A DNA stretch of 64,000 nucleotides from UBA2882 sp045542735 (GTDB lineage: Bacteria; Bacillota; Clostridia; Lachnospirales; Lachnospiraceae). The stretch spans positions 164,424 through 228,423 of the forward strand of contig JAZQLQ010000021.1 in the NCBI GenBank assembly GCA_045542735.1. Reading direction: 5' to 3'. Position numbers and translations under genes: made by a program. The number at the start of each line of letters is the position of its first letter. Within the stretch, counting starts at the first letter, position 1. The notes under the pieces are model-generated. The model worked only from the letters and a program-made list of their open reading frames with translations. It searched no databases and was not told the DNA's origin. Positions 34,910 through 43,201 of this stretch are shown piece by piece.

Positions 34910-36271
34910 ATGGGTACATACAGCGAGTTGAAGAATGTTAAACGTATATGGATTTGGGGCATGGGTGAATTGTCCTTACACTATCTGCATGATTTAGACC
35001 CAGCCTTGCCTTTGGCTGGCTTATGTGACAGTGATTTGTCCAAAGTAGGCAATTTTTTGGAAGTGCGGAATCGAAAAATAGAATGTTTTTCTCCGGATGT
35101 TATTCAGTCGAATGATGGGGTTATAATAGCTATCAGAAATAAATCTGCTATTGAAGAAATAGGGAAAAGATTGGATGAGAATCAGGTGACGTGGTGCCAT
35201 TTGTTTGATGCAGTAGAAGCATATTATGATTCTATCAAAGAAAAGATTGTAATAACAGAGAACTGTTGTATGGATCAAAAGATTGTTAAATTTATTGATT
35301 GTTTTGTACCCATTGACCGCTGTAATCTTCGCTGCCCATATTGCTATTTAAAACAGGATGATAAATTTCGAAACCGTGTTGCCGTTTATCCGAATGCGAG
35401 AGTAATCAGAAAAGCACTCTCTAGAGAGCGTATGGGAGGAACTATTTTTATTAATTTTTGTGGCGATGGCGAGACAATGCTGTATGAGGGATTAAATTCT
35501 GTTGTTCGTGAATTGATTAAAGAAGGACATTATGTACAAATAGTAACCAATACCACAATTACAAAAGCTATATTCCAACTACTTGACTCGGATATTGATA
35601 TGAGTCATTTGTTTTTAAAGTGTTCTTTACAATATATGGAGTTGAAGCAAAGAAATATGCTGGATATATATGTTTCCAATGTTCAAAAATTACGCGAAAG
35701 TGGTTGTTCTGTTAGTGTCGAAGTGACACCACACGATGAATTGATTGAATATTTGGATGAATTGAAAGAATACAGCCTATCAAATTTTGGAGCATTACCA
35801 CATATTACAACTGCAAGAAATGAAGAACGGGACGATTTTGGATTGCTTACCAAGTTGACCATTGAAGAATATAAAGCTATATGGGGACAGTTTGCATCTC
35901 CTATGTTTGATTTCAAAATATCGAATATTGGAGTGGCAAGAAGGGGCTATGAATGTATGGCAGGAGTATGGTCCTTAAAATTGAATCTTGCAACAGGCGA
36001 ATTGCAACAATGTCCACATCATAAGACAATCGATTATATATATGAGAATATCGATTTGCCAATCAACATGGAAAAAGTAGGTAAAGAATGTAAGCTTCCA
36101 TATTGCTACAATTGTCATGCATATCTGACGTGGGGAACCATGAAAGAAGTTGCCGCACCTACATATTTGGAGATGAGAGACAGAGTGACAGAAAAAGGCG
36201 CGCATTGGATTGGTGAAGAGATGCAGGTCGTTTTGAGTCAAAAATTGTACCTGAATAATGATATGAATTGA
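34910..36271 (+). CDS. Radical SAM protein with Rossmann-like N-terminus and SPASM-like C-terminus
   Basis: A 453-residue protein. Residues about 10-105 form a Rossmann-like domain (IWIWGMGELSLHYL). The radical SAM core follows with the 4Fe-4S motif CNLRCPYC (Cys138, Cys142, Cys145) and GDGETMLY as the SAM-binding GGE-like motif. The C-terminal region has extra cysteines (CMAG..., QQCPHH, CKLPYCYNC) typical of a SPASM-type auxiliary cluster. SPASM enzymes often act on peptides or proteins, but also on sugars, as in aminoglycoside synthesis. Within a glycan operon, a carbohydrate or flagellin-peptide substrate is plausible but unproven. The start is ATG 34910; TTG 34895 is less likely. Confidence 0.85.
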   Translation: MGTYSELKNVKRIWIWGMGELSLHYLHDLDPALPLAGLCDSDLSKVGNFLEVRNRKIECFSPDVIQSNDGVIIAIRNKSAIEEIGKRLDENQVTWCHLFDAVEAYYDSIKEKIVITENCCMDQKIVKFIDCFVPIDRCNLRCPYCYLKQDDKFRNRVAVYPNARVIRKALSRERMGGTIFINFCGDGETMLYEGLNSVVRELIKEGHYVQIVTNTTITKAIFQLLDSDIDMSHLFLKCSLQYMELKQRNMLDIYVSNVQKLRESGCSVSVEVTPHDELIEYLDELKEYSLSNFGALPHITTARNEERDDFGLLTKLTIEEYKAIWGQFASPMFDFKISNIGVARRGYECMAGVWSLKLNLATGELQQCPHHKTIDYIYENIDLPINMEKVGKECKLPYCYNCHAYLTWGTMKEVAAPTYLEMRDRVTEKGAHWIGEEMQVVLSQKLYLNNDMN

Positions 36272-36283
36272 GAAGGAAACAGG

Positions 36284-38962
36284 ATGAAGCATTCGAACAA
36301 AAAATTTACGATTATCGTAGCAATGTATAATGTGGAAAAATATATTGATAAAGCATTAAAAAGTTGTGTTGATCAGACGTATAAAGATATTGAGATTCTT
36401 ATTATCAATGACGGTTCAACTGATCATTCGTCGGGCATTGCACAAAAATATGTTGATCAGTATGATAATGTTACTATGATAACGACTGAAAACAGAGGGT
36501 TATCCATGGCAAGAAACGAGGGAATGTCTCGTGCTATAGGTGACTATTTGTTGTTTTTGGACGGTGATGATTGGCTGGAGGCAAACGCAATAGAAACATG
36601 TGCTAATGCCTTAAAAGAAGAATTGGAGGTTTTCTTCTTTAACGCAAAAGATTGTTATGATAATGATGAAAATATCACAAGTGTGGCAGAACAGGTTAAA
36701 TATAATCTGGTAGACCGGATTTGTACAGGAGCAGAGATTGTAGAAAATTATAAAAATCATCTGATACAGATTGAAAGTTGGAGAGGCTGTTATCAGAAGA
36801 GTTTCTTGGATAGATACGATATCCGTTTTGTCCCAAAGGTATTTTGGGAAGATACATCTTTTTGGTTTCAAATTATCCTAAAGGCAAAGAGTGTCATGTA
36901 CGGGAATCAATATTTATATAATTATCGGATAAGAAATGGCTCTATTATGAAGTCTCCGGCAGATTATGAAAAAATGAAAAGTGTTTTTGTTTTACACGAA
37001 GTCATGTTGGAAGAACTGGAGTCTGTAAAAACGGAGGTTTCTTATGTGGTAGCGTGCAGCTACGTTTTAATTGGCCTTATGAAAGCCTGTGGAAAGCAGA
37101 TCTGTACAGATTATTTGCCGATGCTTAAAAATTATCGGGATGAGATTCTTAAGAGAAAGGAAGAACTTTTAAGCAAAATAGATCTGATATATTGCAATAT
37201 ATCAATACCGGATGTGTTGAAAATAAAATATCAATTGTACTGTATTCTTGTCTTTTTCGCGGGAGTGTACGAGGAAGATATGCTTTTCCAAATTGAAAGG
37301 CTAAGAGAACAGAATATATCGATGCTAAAGAAGAACATGATATCATGGCCGTTGCAGGAAGACAAAAAAGTCGGCATTTATGGTAGTGGAAGAAATGCAG
37401 ATGTCATTTTGAATACATATAAAAAGATTATAGGAGAGATTAAAGCAAACTATTGTTATATTGATAGTCAAAAAGAGAGTTTTACATCAAAGCACTTGAA
37501 TAAAGATGTTATTCATGTGGCAGATGTTGCAGATAATCATATTGAAGAAGTTATAATCTGTTCAAATATGTATGAGGATGAAATGGCTCAAACGTTGTAT
37601 TCATATTATGCTGATATATCTGTTTTTCGGGTGTATGAGGATGACAAAGTCAATATAGAAGAAATATTGTCCGAAAATTATTATGAGTTATTAAAGCGGC
37701 TTTTGCATAAAACCAAGCCCAGAGTCCTTTTGATCGGAACTCCAGAATATCCCAATATCGGAGATCATTTAATTGTTTTGGGAGAGGAACAGTTCCTGCA
37801 TGATTATATGTCGGAATATGAGATTGTTGAAATCACGAATCAACAGTACAGCTTATATAAGTCCTGCTTATATAACGTTATTGATAAGGATGATATTATT
37901 GCAATAACCGGAGGGGGATTTTTGGGTTCGCTTTGGACAGATGCATTATATGATGAAGTTTTAGATATAGTAAAAGGATACCCTGAAAATCGGATTATGA
38001 TTTTTCCCCAGTCGGTCTATTTTGAAGAGAATATTTTGGGTGACAAATATTTAAAGGCAACACAGGAGGTTTTTGGAGGACATCCGAATTTAGAGATATG
38101 TGTAAGAGAAGCTTATTCCTACCGCCGCTTAAAGGATATATTGATAGATTCCAAGCAGATTCACTTATTTCCCGATATGGCACTGTATTATAAAACGGAT
38201 GTAGATAGGGTGCAGAGAAGTGAGAAGATAGGTCTGTATTTGAGACGCGATAAAGAAAGTATTTTATCCATGGAGCAAAAGAATGCAATTATCCAAGTAC
38301 TGGATAGTATGGGGACAATAGAACGATTTTCCATGCAATATACCACTTTTATTTTACCGGATGACAGATTACAAGCGGTTACAGAGAAATTAAGTGAAAT
38401 AAGTAATTATAAACTGGTTATAACAGATGCATTGCATTGTATGATTGCATGTGCGCTAACCCGGACACCTTGTATAGCCATAAATAATATAAGTTTGAAG
38501 GTGGAGGGAGTTTTTGAATGGATAAAGGGAATTGGAAATATTCAACTTTTTGATCCACAAAAATCGGATTTGGGTGAATGTATTCATACAGTACTTGCCA
38601 CTTCATACAATGAGAAAACGTTTCTGAGTCTGGAAGAATATTGGAAACAACTCTCAAAAACTTTAAAGAAGAAGTATCATTCGGTTGCACTTTGCGGATA
38701 TCGGCAACGTGGAAAAAAACGATACAAAGAACTTTTAGCAACCGGGATACAGGTGCCTTATATAATAGAGCGCAACTATCAGGCTTTGTCTGTGTGGGAA
38801 TCCGATATGGAGTGTGAAATTGTGGGATTTCAAATGCCTTTGGACTATTATAGGCAGGCAGATGCAATTCTTTTAACCGGAGACTTGCCGGAGGCGACCA
38901 TAAGGGAAACGTTGGAGCTTGCAAAGATAGATGTGCCGATAATAGTGGACATTGAGGTGTAA
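36284..38962 (+). CDS. GT2 glycosyltransferase / polysaccharide pyruvyl transferase fusion
   Basis: A large, 892-residue modular protein. Residues 8 to about 230 form a GT2 domain (IIVAMYNVEKYIDKALKS, INDGSTD, LLFLDGDDWL, WEDTSF). Residues about 358-450 form a Rossmann-like domain (VGIYGSGRNADVIL). Residues about 475-775 match the polysaccharide pyruvyl transferase/CsaB fold, with PNIGDHLIV, ITGGGFLGSLW and FPQSVYF. Residues about 795-892 form another Rossmann-like domain (VALCGYRQRGKKRYKELL). It could add a sugar and then a pyruvate ketal to a surface glycan. It starts after GAAGGAAACAGG, 12 nt after the radical SAM gene, and is followed 1 nt later by the glycyl radical enzyme gene. Confidence 0.85.
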   Translation: MKHSNKKFTIIVAMYNVEKYIDKALKSCVDQTYKDIEILIINDGSTDHSSGIAQKYVDQYDNVTMITTENRGLSMARNEGMSRAIGDYLLFLDGDDWLEANAIETCANALKEELEVFFFNAKDCYDNDENITSVAEQVKYNLVDRICTGAEIVENYKNHLIQIESWRGCYQKSFLDRYDIRFVPKVFWEDTSFWFQIILKAKSVMYGNQYLYNYRIRNGSIMKSPADYEKMKSVFVLHEVMLEELESVKTEVSYVVACSYVLIGLMKACGKQICTDYLPMLKNYRDEILKRKEELLSKIDLIYCNISIPDVLKIKYQLYCILVFFAGVYEEDMLFQIERLREQNISMLKKNMISWPLQEDKKVGIYGSGRNADVILNTYKKIIGEIKANYCYIDSQKESFTSKHLNKDVIHVADVADNHIEEVIICSNMYEDEMAQTLYSYYADISVFRVYEDDKVNIEEILSENYYELLKRLLHKTKPRVLLIGTPEYPNIGDHLIVLGEEQFLHDYMSEYEIVEITNQQYSLYKSCLYNVIDKDDIIAITGGGFLGSLWTDALYDEVLDIVKGYPENRIMIFPQSVYFEENILGDKYLKATQEVFGGHPNLEICVREAYSYRRLKDILIDSKQIHLFPDMALYYKTDVDRVQRSEKIGLYLRRDKESILSMEQKNAIIQVLDSMGTIERFSMQYTTFILPDDRLQAVTEKLSEISNYKLVITDALHCMIACALTRTPCIAINNISLKVEGVFEWIKGIGNIQLFDPQKSDLGECIHTVLATSYNEKTFLSLEEYWKQLSKTLKKKYHSVALCGYRQRGKKRYKELLATGIQVPYIIERNYQALSVWESDMECEIVGFQMPLDYYRQADAILLTGDLPEATIRETLELAKIDVPIIVDIEV

Positions 38963-38963
38963 T

Positions 38964-40958
38964 ATGTTTCAGGATTTAAAAACAGATATAGAAAAAAACT
39001 TGTATAAGCGTAGTAAAAACCTACAGCAAGAGATTGATGTATGGTTGAAGCAATGTCACCCTGACTTTTATAAAATGCAGCGGATTGGAAGTTACAATGA
39101 CGTGTTTGACATGATTTGCAATTTGGTAGAAATTCCATCCATAGAAGGACGTTTTTTGCATTTTATAGACCACCGTTATCTGTTTGATACTACCAGAGGT
39201 TATCGTTTTGAGAATCTGACACCGGACTTTGAGGTATTGGTTTCTCAGGGGTTGGAGAATCTGAAATATCCCAAGGAAGAGCTGACGAGTGAATTTGCCG
39301 GAGATTATAACCGTACGGTTGATGCATTGATTCGGCTGACGGACCGTATCGCATGTGTAATGTGTGAAAGCGGTGCTGTCAAAACGGGGCAATATTTTAA
39401 AAATATGAGAGATGGACAAGCAACGGGGTTTGAAGAGGCAATACAAAGAATTCTTTTTGTAAATCAGATGTTTTGGCAGATGGGGCATCGGCTGATTGGA
39501 TTGGGACATTTGGATAAAATATTATGGAATACATATCAAAGCGATATAAGAACAGGAAAATTGTCCCGGGAAACAGCATTAGAAATACTATGCGATTTTC
39601 TGCAGGAATTGCACAAATATTATTGGTTAAAGAGCAATGTACTTATGGGAGATACGGGACAGATTATTATTCTTGGCGGAAAGAATAAGAATGGCGGCTA
39701 TGAATGTAATGAATTGACTTACTTATTTATTGAGGCGCTTATACAACTTAATCTACCGGATCCAAAGATATTGTTGCGTGTAAGTGTCAATATGCCCGGT
39801 GATCTCATGGCATTGGCATTGAGATGTATGCAAACTGGAGTGGGTTCTCCGATTTTATCTAATGATGATGTGATTATTCCTAAGTTACAGGATTTTGGCA
39901 TTAAGGAAGAAGATGCTTATGAATATGGCACATCTGCCTGTTGGGAGCCCTTGATCCCCGGTAAGAGTATTAGTTTAAATAATATTGATTTTTTATCTTA
40001 TCCCAAAGTAATACAAAAGGTTTGGAATAATACAGATTCTGTCATGATAAAGGATTTTGAACAGTGGATGCGTCTTTTCTGTATAGAATTAGACAATGAG
40101 TTAAAAGCAATTGCTGATAGAATATCAGAGCACCGCTTGCAGTACAATCCTTTACTATCTATATTCACACATGATTGTCGTGAGAATAAGCGTGATGTTT
40201 CCTATAGGGGGGCAAGATATAATAACTATGGTATCACGACAGTTGGTTTGGCAAATACCGTAAATGCACTTTTAAATTTGAAAAAACTTGTTTTTGAAGA
40301 AAAGCGTTATACGCTCCGGGAAGCAACAGATGCTTTGGCACATAATTTTGAAGGGTATGAAGATCTGCAAAGGGAATTGAAAAATGCCGGAGCAAAGTAT
40401 GGCTCGGATTGTGAAGAGGTTATTGCACTGACCAATGAAATACTGTATGCATCGACGAAGGCGGTAGAGGATTATCGCAATTATATGGGCGGCAGATTAA
40501 AGCTTGGTGTTAGTGCTCCTTCTTACGTAGATGCGGCCAAAGACTTTCCGGCAACCTTCGATGGAAGAAAGCAGGGAGAACCATTTGCAGTACATATTTC
40601 ATCTGATACAAGTAATGCCTATACTGAGATTTTGAATTTTGCAGCTGCCATTGATTATGGAGAAAACCGTTTTAACGGAAATGTAGTTGATATCATGGTT
40701 GCTCCGCATTTTATTGAAAATAATTTTGATAAAATGGTGGATTTACTGTTAAGTGGTATTGGTGTGGGATTTTTTCAATTACAAATGAATGTCATAGGAA
40801 GTGACACTTTGATTGATGCCAAGAAAAATCCGATGAAATATCAGAATTTAGTAGTTAGAGTATGGGGATTTAGTGCTTATTTCCATGAACTTCCGGAAGA
40901 ATACCAGGATGTGTTAATAGCACGTGCCTTAGCTAACGAGGGTAAAGAGATTGCATAA
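38964..40958 (+). CDS. Glycyl radical enzyme of unknown substrate
   Basis: A 664-residue pyruvate formate-lyase-like enzyme. The C-terminal radical site RVWGFSAYF places the glycyl residue at Gly635, 30 residues from the end, as expected. The active-site cysteine is Cys326 in GTSACWEP, giving a Cys-x-Glu pair (Glu328) like the dehydratase/lyase glycyl radical enzymes rather than the Cys-Cys of pyruvate formate-lyase. At 664 residues it is shorter than the usual 760-850, and the Trp in the radical motif is unusual. I chose ATG 38964 (GAGGTG upstream); a TTG at 38952 would lie inside the upstream gene. It overlaps its activase gene. Being oxygen-sensitive, it implies an anaerobe. Substrate unknown; a sugar or nucleotide-sugar dehydration fits the operon. 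Confidence 0.9.
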   Translation: MFQDLKTDIEKNLYKRSKNLQQEIDVWLKQCHPDFYKMQRIGSYNDVFDMICNLVEIPSIEGRFLHFIDHRYLFDTTRGYRFENLTPDFEVLVSQGLENLKYPKEELTSEFAGDYNRTVDALIRLTDRIACVMCESGAVKTGQYFKNMRDGQATGFEEAIQRILFVNQMFWQMGHRLIGLGHLDKILWNTYQSDIRTGKLSRETALEILCDFLQELHKYYWLKSNVLMGDTGQIIILGGKNKNGGYECNELTYLFIEALIQLNLPDPKILLRVSVNMPGDLMALALRCMQTGVGSPILSNDDVIIPKLQDFGIKEEDAYEYGTSACWEPLIPGKSISLNNIDFLSYPKVIQKVWNNTDSVMIKDFEQWMRLFCIELDNELKAIADRISEHRLQYNPLLSIFTHDCRENKRDVSYRGARYNNYGITTVGLANTVNALLNLKKLVFEEKRYTLREATDALAHNFEGYEDLQRELKNAGAKYGSDCEEVIALTNEILYASTKAVEDYRNYMGGRLKLGVSAPSYVDAAKDFPATFDGRKQGEPFAVHISSDTSNAYTEILNFAAAIDYGENRFNGNVVDIMVAPHFIENNFDKMVDLLLSGIGVGFFQLQMNVIGSDTLIDAKKNPMKYQNLVVRVWGFSAYFHELPEEYQDVLIARALANEGKEIA

Positions 40959-41733
40959 CAAAACTACATTAATTACAAATATTCAAAGAATGTGTATGAG
41001 TGACGGTCCGGGGATCCGTACAACGGTTTTCTTAAAGGGGTGCAATTTGCATTGTCCCTGGTGTGCCAATCCGGAGAATATCCGGTTTGTACAGGAATCG
41101 TATCAGAAAGAAGATGCCATAGGTGTCTATGGTGTAGGGTATGAAGCGGATAAGCTTTACACAGAGATTATAAAGGATCAAAAGTTTTGGAAACGCCAAG
41201 GTGGTGTGACCTTTTCAGGCGGAGAACCGCTAATGCATGTAGACTATTTACTGCCAATCATGCAAAGGTTGAAAGCAGAGAATATTCATATTGCGGTGGA
41301 AACTGCGTTGTTTGTAGATGCAGAGTATCTGGAAACTGTGTTGCCTTATGTGGATTTATTTCTGGTGGATATGAAAATTTTGCAAGAAGATATGTGCAGA
41401 GAAGTCCTTGGTGGAAATGTATCACAATATCTTAATAATCTGGAATGTTTAATTGAGCTGCAACAAGAGTTGTCAAAAGAAGTAATACTCCGTATTCCTT
41501 GTAATAAAGAATACACATTGCAGAATGAGAATGTTGATAGGATTCTGGAGTGGTGTAGGAACCATCCTCAAATTCCTATAGAAATTTTTGCAACACATTC
41601 TCTTGGTAAGTCGAAGTACGAATCTTTAGGACGTACATGTCCTGCTTTTGAGAAGGTTACAGATGAAGAATTAGCCGGTTTTGCCAAGCGGTTGCGTGCC
41701 TGTGGGAATGATGTAACAATTCAGAGATTATAG
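40951..41733 (+). CDS. Glycyl radical enzyme activase, short type
   Basis: A 260-residue radical SAM protein that installs the glycyl radical on the enzyme encoded upstream. The cluster motif CNLHCPWC gives Cys31, Cys35 and Cys38; TFSGGEPL is the SAM-binding GGE motif. It lacks the ferredoxin-like domain with two extra 4Fe-4S clusters that most activases of dehydratase-type partners carry, so it looks like the activase of pyruvate formate-lyase in length. Its TTG start at 40951 overlaps the end of the radical enzyme gene by 8 nt, with GAGGGTAAAGAG upstream, indicating coupled translation. Confidence 0.92.
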   Translation: MHNKTTLITNIQRMCMSDGPGIRTTVFLKGCNLHCPWCANPENIRFVQESYQKEDAIGVYGVGYEADKLYTEIIKDQKFWKRQGGVTFSGGEPLMHVDYLLPIMQRLKAENIHIAVETALFVDAEYLETVLPYVDLFLVDMKILQEDMCREVLGGNVSQYLNNLECLIELQQELSKEVILRIPCNKEYTLQNENVDRILEWCRNHPQIPIEIFATHSLGKSKYESLGRTCPAFEKVTDEELAGFAKRLRACGNDVTIQRL

Positions 41734-41777
41734 TTTTACAATTTGTATACCCTATTCGAGGGATACAATAAATTAAG

Positions 41778-41825
41778 TTGACTGCACTATCGTTCTGACG
41801 ATATAATAAATATATCGCCGGAACG
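41778..41825 (+). promoter_or_regulatory. Promoter with overlapping inverted-repeat operator (toxin-antitoxin-like pair)
   Basis: The promoter is TTGACT (41778-41783), 18 nt, then TATAAT (41802-41807). An inverted repeat with 15-bp arms (41791-41805 and 41811-41825, two mismatches, 5-nt spacer) covers the -10 box. An operator over a core promoter fits autoregulation by the helix-turn-helix protein encoded downstream at 42513. Confidence 0.7.
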
Positions 41826-41854
41826 ATATTTTATTTGCTTAAAGGGAGGGCACT

Positions 41855-42541
41855 ATGAAGGATTTGGTATTGTATCACGGTTCCCAAAAGGTTATTATGA
41901 AACCTCAGTATGGATATGGTAAATCGTATAATGATTATGGCATGGCGTTTTATTGCACAGAAATTTGTGAGATGGCAAGAGAATGGGCATGTACCGAAAC
42001 ATTGGATGGTTTTTCCAATCAATATCGTTTGAAAGGTCAAGGACTGAATGAATTAAATTTGTGTGGTGAAGATTATCATATATTGAACTGGTTAGCTGTT
42101 TTACTCGCAAATCGTACATTCCGTGTGGAATCGGATTTGCAAATAACAGCAAAAAAGTATATATTAGATAATTTTTTGCCTAATTACAGAGATTATGATG
42201 TGATTAAGGGGTATCGTGCAGATGATTCGTATTTTTCTTTTGCAAACGCCTTTTTAAATAATTCCTTATCATTAGAGCAGTTGGGAAAAGCAATGTATTT
42301 GGGACAATTAGGTGAGCAGATTGCGATTGTGAGTCAAAAAGCATTCTCACAACTGGAATTTATGGATGCAGAGCCTGTTGCAAAGGAAGTATATTATCCG
42401 AAAAAGGTGAAAAGGGATCAGGAAGCGCGTCGGTTGTATCGTGATGAACGGGACAAAGTGTATGAAGGAACTTATATGATTGATTTGATCCGTGAGAAGT
42501 GGAGGAATGAGGATGAACGCTTACAGCACATTGTATATTGA
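41855..42541 (+). CDS. DUF3990 protein, ADP-ribosyltransferase-like toxin candidate
   Basis: A 228-residue protein of the DUF3990 group. The N-terminus LVLYHGSQ (about residues 4-11) and DYGMAFYCTE (about 28-37) fit the first two strands of an ADP-ribosyltransferase-like fold, and the rest is helical. In family comparisons DUF3990 has been placed with ADP-ribosyltransferase-type toxins, so it is a candidate toxin that modifies protein or nucleic acid. No signal peptide is seen. It overlaps the following HTH gene by 29 nt and follows its own operator and promoter. AAAGGGAGG precedes the ATG. The NAD-binding glutamate is not obvious by eye. Confidence 0.78.
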   Translation: MKDLVLYHGSQKVIMKPQYGYGKSYNDYGMAFYCTEICEMAREWACTETLDGFSNQYRLKGQGLNELNLCGEDYHILNWLAVLLANRTFRVESDLQITAKKYILDNFLPNYRDYDVIKGYRADDSYFSFANAFLNNSLSLEQLGKAMYLGQLGEQIAIVSQKAFSQLEFMDAEPVAKEVYYPKKVKRDQEARRLYRDERDKVYEGTYMIDLIREKWRNEDERLQHIVY

Positions 42542-43148
42542 TGACGCCATGCACAATCTGGGAGAGATGCTACAATATGCGGTTTATGATTGTGGTTATA
42601 AAGCAAAGGATTTTTTTTCTTGGTTTGTCTACTCAGCCATAGGAAGACAATTTGAAATCGGCAATCCCAAGTATGTGACAGGTATGTCCGGTGTAGAACT
42701 GGCCAGAGATGTTATATTTATGGTTCTGGGAGAGCGTTGCGATGTTGTAGCTTCGCAAAGTATGGAAAAAAGTCGTGAATATTGGGCAGGATGGACTATG
42801 GCATATTACCAGTGGCTGCGAGGAATGCATTTTTCGGATATGCTGCGACAGGGCTTGACGATAGACAGGGTTTTATCAATGTATATACTGCATGAAGCTG
42901 ATCTTCCCAAGACGGTGGAGGCATTTGATGTTGTGGTTTCGTCTGAACCAAAAGACAATTTATCAACATTAAAGAGATTACGTGCATATGCGGGATATAC
43001 GCAAAAAGAGTTGAGTGAAGTCTCGGGAGTATCTTTGAGAATGGTCCAATTATATGAGCAAGGGCAAAATGATTTGTCTAAAGCGCAAGCTAATGTTGTG
43101 TTGCGCTTGTCTAAAGCATTACATTGTACTGTGGACGACTTAATCTGA
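42513..43148 (+). CDS. HTH (XRE-type) protein, probable antitoxin of the DUF3990 pair
   Basis: A 211-residue protein. The N-terminal region (residues 1 to about 140) is helical and aromatic-rich and I do not recognise it; it may neutralise the partner. The C-terminal 55 residues are a clear XRE-type helix-turn-helix (STLKRLRAYAGYTQKELSEV, then GVSLRMVQLYEQGQND). I chose ATG 42513 because GGAGG lies seven bases upstream; ATG 42507 and GTG 42492 are in frame but sit on or before that site. It overlaps the DUF3990 gene, implying coupled translation. It probably represses the shared promoter at the palindrome covering the -10 box. Confidence 0.8.
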   Translation: MNAYSTLYIDDAMHNLGEMLQYAVYDCGYKAKDFFSWFVYSAIGRQFEIGNPKYVTGMSGVELARDVIFMVLGERCDVVASQSMEKSREYWAGWTMAYYQWLRGMHFSDMLRQGLTIDRVLSMYILHEADLPKTVEAFDVVVSSEPKDNLSTLKRLRAYAGYTQKELSEVSGVSLRMVQLYEQGQNDLSKAQANVVLRLSKALHCTVDDLI

Positions 43149-43201
43149 TTTGCTGGTAAATAAAAATTGTATTTCTCCCGCTAAAATGTTAGCATAAGTA
43201 T

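Noticed and set aside
38418..38924. Open frame of 168 residues on the minus strand
   Set aside because: Antisense to the pyruvyl-transferase and last domain of the 892-residue protein; composition looks like a shadow frame.
39021..39509. Open frame of 162 residues on the minus strand
   Set aside because: Antisense to the glycyl radical enzyme gene, no motif and no ribosome binding site.
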